Below are positions 38,801 to 44,800 of a stretch of DNA of 64,000 nucleotides, piece by piece. This DNA is from Lamellibrachia satsuma (Eukaryota > Annelida > Polychaeta > Sabellida > Siboglinidae). Both the position numbers and the translations under genes were made by a program. The notes beneath the pieces are model-generated. The model had not been told where the DNA came from. It was given only the letters and a program-made list of their open reading frames with translations, and did no database searches. Where the stretch lies: contig BSQZ01000036.1 of the NCBI GenBank assembly GCA_033239005.1, positions 1,094,001 through 1,158,000 of the forward strand, read 5' to 3'. Position 1 is the stretch's first letter; every line of letters starts with the position of its first letter.

Positions 38801-41800
38801 GCAATATGCGTAATATCCGTAGTAACAAGAAAAGAAAATAAAAAATGTAAAAAAGTTTACAGAAGTGCATAAATTGCTGTGTCCACTTCATGAACAGTAC
38901 AGAAATGTTGTACACTTCATTATATTCAATATTCTGAACAATTTTGTTCGTAGATGCAGATATCCTACACATTAGACTGTACATGCTTTTCTAAATCTAG
39001 TGTTACAACAGTCAGTGCCAGAACTAGTATTCATAACACTGGCCCCACACCTCATAGGCCGGCTGTGCATAATTCTAAATGTATTGTTATAAGAAACAAT
39101 CAAATGCTGCACAGAGGCTTTTCTATAATTGGCCCATAAGGAACATAAATACACATTACTACATTGAAGATGCAAACAGTTTGTTCATCACCTTCTTTAA
39201 ACAGAAGTAAAATAGTTGTACAAAACATAGCAATCTTTGTAACCCCTTAGGCTTAGCCGATGAAACAATCTTTGTAACTCCTTAGGCTTAGCCGATGAAA
39301 CAATCTTTGTAACCCCTTAGGCTTAGCTGATGAAGCAATCTTTGTAACCCCTTAGGCTTAGCTGATGAAGCAATCTTTGTAACCACTTAGGCTTAGCTGA
39401 TGAAGCAAATAGTACAATGCTATAACTGGTTGGCAGTGGAGAATCAGAGCCCCATATATGCTGGGTCACTGCATGTAATGTCTAATTCTTCAGATAACGT
39501 CTAAACCAGCCAAACACCAAAATATTTAAAGAATGAACAAGTCTGAGTTTGAGCTACAAAACTCATGGCTGCTGTTGCACAACGACAAAATAAAAATATA
39601 TTAAGAATCCACTCACCGAGAACTATAATTAAGTGTTTAGGATATTTAAAAAAGGGGGAGATGACAGAGTTGCAGGCTGAGATGGAAGGATACGATCAAC
39701 AAGAGATCATGAGGGCTGGTTGCCTATACAGAGAGGAGAGAGATTTATTCGTTTCAGACCAGAATGTTTACCGAGTTTACTAATGCAGTCAAGTGACGCC
39801 ACCTAGTCATTAATCAATCTGCCCTGATGATGACATATAAAACTGAGAGAGTTGTACAGTTAACCAGAGTTCACCTGTTGTCATTGGACTGTTATATATG
39901 GTTCATTGTGTTGATTTGAACTCATGTGTGTGAGAGAAGTTGAGATCCATCTGAGATCAGTCGCATATGATCACATCATTGAGATCTTTCACATATGATC
40001 ACTTCACTGTTATCTATTGCATGTGATCACTTCCCTGAAATCAATTACATGTGATCACATTATCAGTGTCACTCTCTATGCAGGAGCGCTTCTCAAGGCT
40101 GCGTTCTGCTGCGCTGGCATTGTCACCTTCCCATCATGTACTGCCAGCCTGTCGCAGCAGTTGGCTGAGAAGTACGGCGGGGGGTTTGAGCTGCACACGT
40201 GGTCTTTCCTGCCCCACGGCTCAGGTGAGTCATACCACTTGTTTATTTCACTTACTTAGTGAGTCATTACACATTAATGTACAGTAGCACTGCAAATGGT
40301 AATAATTTATCAGAATCTTTTAACTTAACAATTTAATCTAGGTAACTTGAAAACAACAATAAAATAGAATAAGATATAATGGTGGTTACATAATTTGAAT
40401 AATTTATTTGTTCACGATGTCATTCTTAATGACGACTGGTTTGTTGCATCTCTGAGATTGTGTTCCAGTGGATGTAGCAATGTCGTTATTATTTTATTTA
40501 ATAATGAAATTAGTCATAATGAGTAAACTGATACACATATTAATGCCTTGCCTACGGCACAGTGAAAACCATACTGAACTTGGCTCTGAGTCATTAGTTA
40601 GTTTAATACAGGTTTACCCCACAAAATGCACACTTCGATCTATGCCAGCAGTCATGCATAGTCACTAGATGGCAGCATTGTTGTATGACAGGTCTGGGGA
40701 CCAGCAGTATCCTGGCGGGAGCAGTCATTGCAGTGCTGTGGACGGCCTCAGGCAGAAAGTATGACATGAGTTCTCTCAACCACGCAGTACGTTCAACATC
40801 TTGTCATTTATAACTAAAACTATCTGCTTTATGTTGCTTGTTTCATTGTTTGCTCTACTACATTGAAACAATTAGCCTCTGTATAAAAAAATATTTTATA
40901 GGTGATTAGGTGTAGTTGTAAGAATACATTCACCAATGCTTGTCAAAAGATAAAATACAATATAATTTGAATGCATGCATGGATGCAGGCATATGCACTA
41001 AAAAAACAGGTATGTTTTTATATAGCTCAAAGCACTTTACATTTCACCCCCTGGCAAACCTGTTCAACACAAACTCAACTTCTCTGGGAAGCATTCAGCC
41101 ATGCTGCAATTACTGCATGAAGACTGTTCGTTCAAATATCCATCTCTGTCTACAGCCAGTTACTGATTTATGCACGCATGCACGCATGCATGCATGCACA
41201 CACGTACACACACACACCTTTAGTGCTATCATGTAAAGTATATCCTCCTGTTTTAAGAACTGGTGTCAGACTGGTGTCAGTTGGTGTGAAACTGGTGTCA
41301 GACTGATGTCACAATGGTGTCAGTTGGTGTAAAACTGGTGTCAGACTGATGTCACAATGGTTCCAGACTGGTGTCAGTTGGTGTCAGTTTGTGTCAGACA
41401 GTGGTGTCACATTGGTGTCAGTCAGTGTAACACTGGTGTAATTTGGTGTCTAGGTGCTGAACCTGGAGCAGATGTTGACCACAGGCGGGGGGTGGCAGGA
41501 CCAGGTCGGGGGGCTCGCCCCCGGGGTCAAGATCAGTCACTCCAAGCCTTGCCTGCCTCTTCACATTGAAGTCACGTTCCCGTCCATCTCAGAGGAGACT
41601 TTGAGGGCGTTCAATGACCGCCTCCTGCTGGTCTACACAGGCAAGACACGCCTGGCTAAGAACTTACTGCAGGTGCATGACACTGTGTTCTTGTTGACGT
41701 TTATGTCTTTCTTACTATTATTAGTGTACATTTATTATGCGGCACGTGTCCAGGTTAAAAACATGCTCGAAGGCAGCAACAAGATAATATAATAAGGTTA

Positions 41801-44800
41801 AATAAGTTGAAAAGTTAAAATAATAAATGTGTTTAAAAGACAACTAAGCATAAGTAAAAAAATAACTATATTAAGTTGATACATTAGATGAACATATAAG
41901 TAGATAAGTTAGATAAAAACAAATAAATATTAACATAAATAGGTTAAACATCCTAATCATTAATATGTCACAGCTAACAACAGTTGCCCAAAACAGATAT
42001 GTTTTTTTAAGATGTATCTTATGTTTATAATGTGTCTTGAATGCCGCAATGGAGTTGGCTTTGCCGACTGCTGATTTATTGAAGACAACAGCAGGTGATG
42101 AATTCAGGTGGTTGTGTGTGTGAATAGCACAACTATAAAAGTAATATCTACAAACCATATGTTATAATTCATAAAGGATCAATGTAGATTGGACATCAGG
42201 AAGCACTCGTTCTCACAGAGGACAATAAATGAATGGAACAAATTGTCTACAGATTGTGTAACTGTTAGCAGCGTGAATATGTTTAAAAACAAGGTTGAGA
42301 CATATCTCAGGAGGGCGGGTTATAAGTAGATGAACATTGATGGACTCTCGATAAGCCAATGGCTTCTTTGTCCACTTGCCATCTGGGCCTTTGGCTTGGA
42401 TGGCAAATCTTGTTAAATCTTGTTAAATATATTTACACAATATGGATTTACATTACCGACCTTATGAATCTTTTTAATGATAAATATTATATTTTGCAGA
42501 TGTTCTCAAAATACGAATGAGCAAATTGTTTGTGTGTGCTGCTCAGTCAACCAATCAGGATACTTCAGTAACATCATATCTTCAAAAGGTGTTTTCGAAA
42601 TTCTAGACATTTGTATGTCTGTCACTCAATGTCAGCATGTCACTAGAATTATTCCTGTTGTGTCATCAGAACGTCATTAGGAACTGGTACGCTCGTGATC
42701 CCACCATAGTGACAACTGAGGACAACTTGGTGAACAATGCATGGCAATGTGCCAGGGCATTTGAGGAGGGTGAGTTAGACTGCACTACACAATCGCCCCA
42801 TGTAGCTATCACTTTACCATCACCCCATGTAGCTGTCACTCCACCATCACCCCATGTAGCTGTCACTCCACCATCACCCCATGTAGCTGTCACTCCACCA
42901 TCACCCATGTAACTGTCACTCCACCGTCACCCTGTGTAGCTGTTACTCCACCGTCACCCATGTAACTGTTACTCCACCATCACCCATGTAACTGTCACTC
43001 CACCGTCACCCCGTGTAGCTGTCACTCCACCGTCACCCCGTGTAGCTGTCACTCCACCGTCACCCCGTGTAGCTGTCACTCCACCATCACCCATGTAACT
43101 GTCACTCCACCGTCACCCCGTGTAGCTGTTACTCCACCATCACCCATGTAACTGTCACTCCACCATCACCCCGTGTAGCTGTTACTCCACCATCACCCAT
43201 GTAACTGTTACTCCACCATCACCCATGTAACTCTCACTCCACCGTCACCCTGTGTAGCTGTTACTCCACCATCACCCATGTAACTGTCACTCCACCGTCA
43301 CCCTGTGTAGCTGTTACTCCACCATCACCCATGTAACTGTTACTCCACCATCACCCGTGTAACTGTCACTCCACCGTCACCCCGTGTAGCTGTTACTCCA
43401 CCATCACCCATGTAACTGTCACTCCACCGTCACCCCGTGTAGCTGTTACTCCACCATCACCCATGTAACTGTCACTCCACCATCACCCCGTGTAGCTGTT
43501 ACTCCACCATCACCCATGTAACTGTCGCTCCACCATCACCCCGTGTAGCTGTTACTCCACCATCGCCCATGTAACTGTCACTCCACCATCACCCCATGTA
43601 ACTGTCACTCCACCGTCACCTCATGTAGCTATCACTCCACCGTCACCCCATGTAGCTGTCACTCCACCGTCACCCCATGTAGCTATCACTCCACCATCAC
43701 CCCATGTAGCTATCACTAAGCCCTGTGTAGCTGTAACTAAACTGTCACTCCTGTTAATTGATTAAGATAAATAGACAACATTCACAACACATACGACACC
43801 TATCAGTTAAGAAGAAAACTACCATTGCGTTGTGTTTGTGACATCATTGCGATATGTTTGTGAAGTCATTTTGATGTTTGTTATCTGGTATGTCATTGCA
43901 AAGCCTGAAACTGGTAGATTTTGAAATTGGCCATAAAATATTTTAGACTTATAAGTTATAATTTCCGAAAGGGAACTGCATATGTAGTCAGTTTTATTGT
44001 CATAAAAAATCTAGTGCTAATGTATGCATCGCGAATATCATCTATTAGATTTCATTATCATGAAAAACAAAACAGTAATTAATGCAATATCGAGGGTGAG
44101 ATAGTACATTGTGATGTTCCGCCTGTTGCTAGGCAACCTGGTCGGGGTGGGGCGCTGCATGGACACCTACTGGCAGCAGAAGAAGATGATGGCACCAGGC
44201 TGTGAACCCCAGGTTGTTGCCCAGATGATGTCAGTATTGCGGGACCACACCCTGGGGTGTGTGATGGCAGGGGCAGGAGGGGGCGGCTTCGTCTACATCC
44301 TCATGAAGGAGCCCTACATGGAGGATGTCGTTTGTGAGCTCATTCTTAGTCTACAGGTCAGACATAATCTTACTATCATCCAGCTTGAGTATGTACACAA
44401 ATATTATGATACTCTTCTTAGATGCTTTGCATCTTGGGCACCAAACTATCAGGAGTTCATTAGTTTTATTTATTTTTTAATCACCCTGTTATAACCCTTT
44501 CAATGAACAATCAAATCCTTTGTAGTTATTACATACAATTACGTACAATTGTTCTCAACGTCATGCATCTTTTCTATGAATGTCAATGCATTGGTAGATG
44601 TCATAACTGCCAGTATTACGTCACAATAGCCATCAAGATATTGACTGGCAGCACCAAATACCAAGGCATAGATGGCTATTTCTATGATATTGTATATCCT
44701 GAAATTTGGTAAATATTGTTATCATGACAGACACGAATTACTGAGTTATCCTGTGCGAAGATGGGTATTTTTGTTAGCAATGATAATAAAACTTCTGTAG

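Larger units (their letters stand above)
20450..40083 (+). other. FUK intron 21 (19.6 kb), host of a nested antisense gene
   Basis: By far the longest FUK intron. It holds the complete minus-strand GAREM-like gene A, a CR1-like LINE, a foldback structure, at least four SINEs and many tandem arrays. The donor gtgagt and acceptor ctctatgcag are both good. Exons on either side are in matching phase 1. Confidence 0.9.

Noticed and set aside
39565..39783. 72-codon plus frame ([20 protein letters not shown])
   Set aside because: The composition is protein-like but I recognise no family and find no splice signals in phase with FUK. It might be a transposon fragment, but the support is too weak to annotate.
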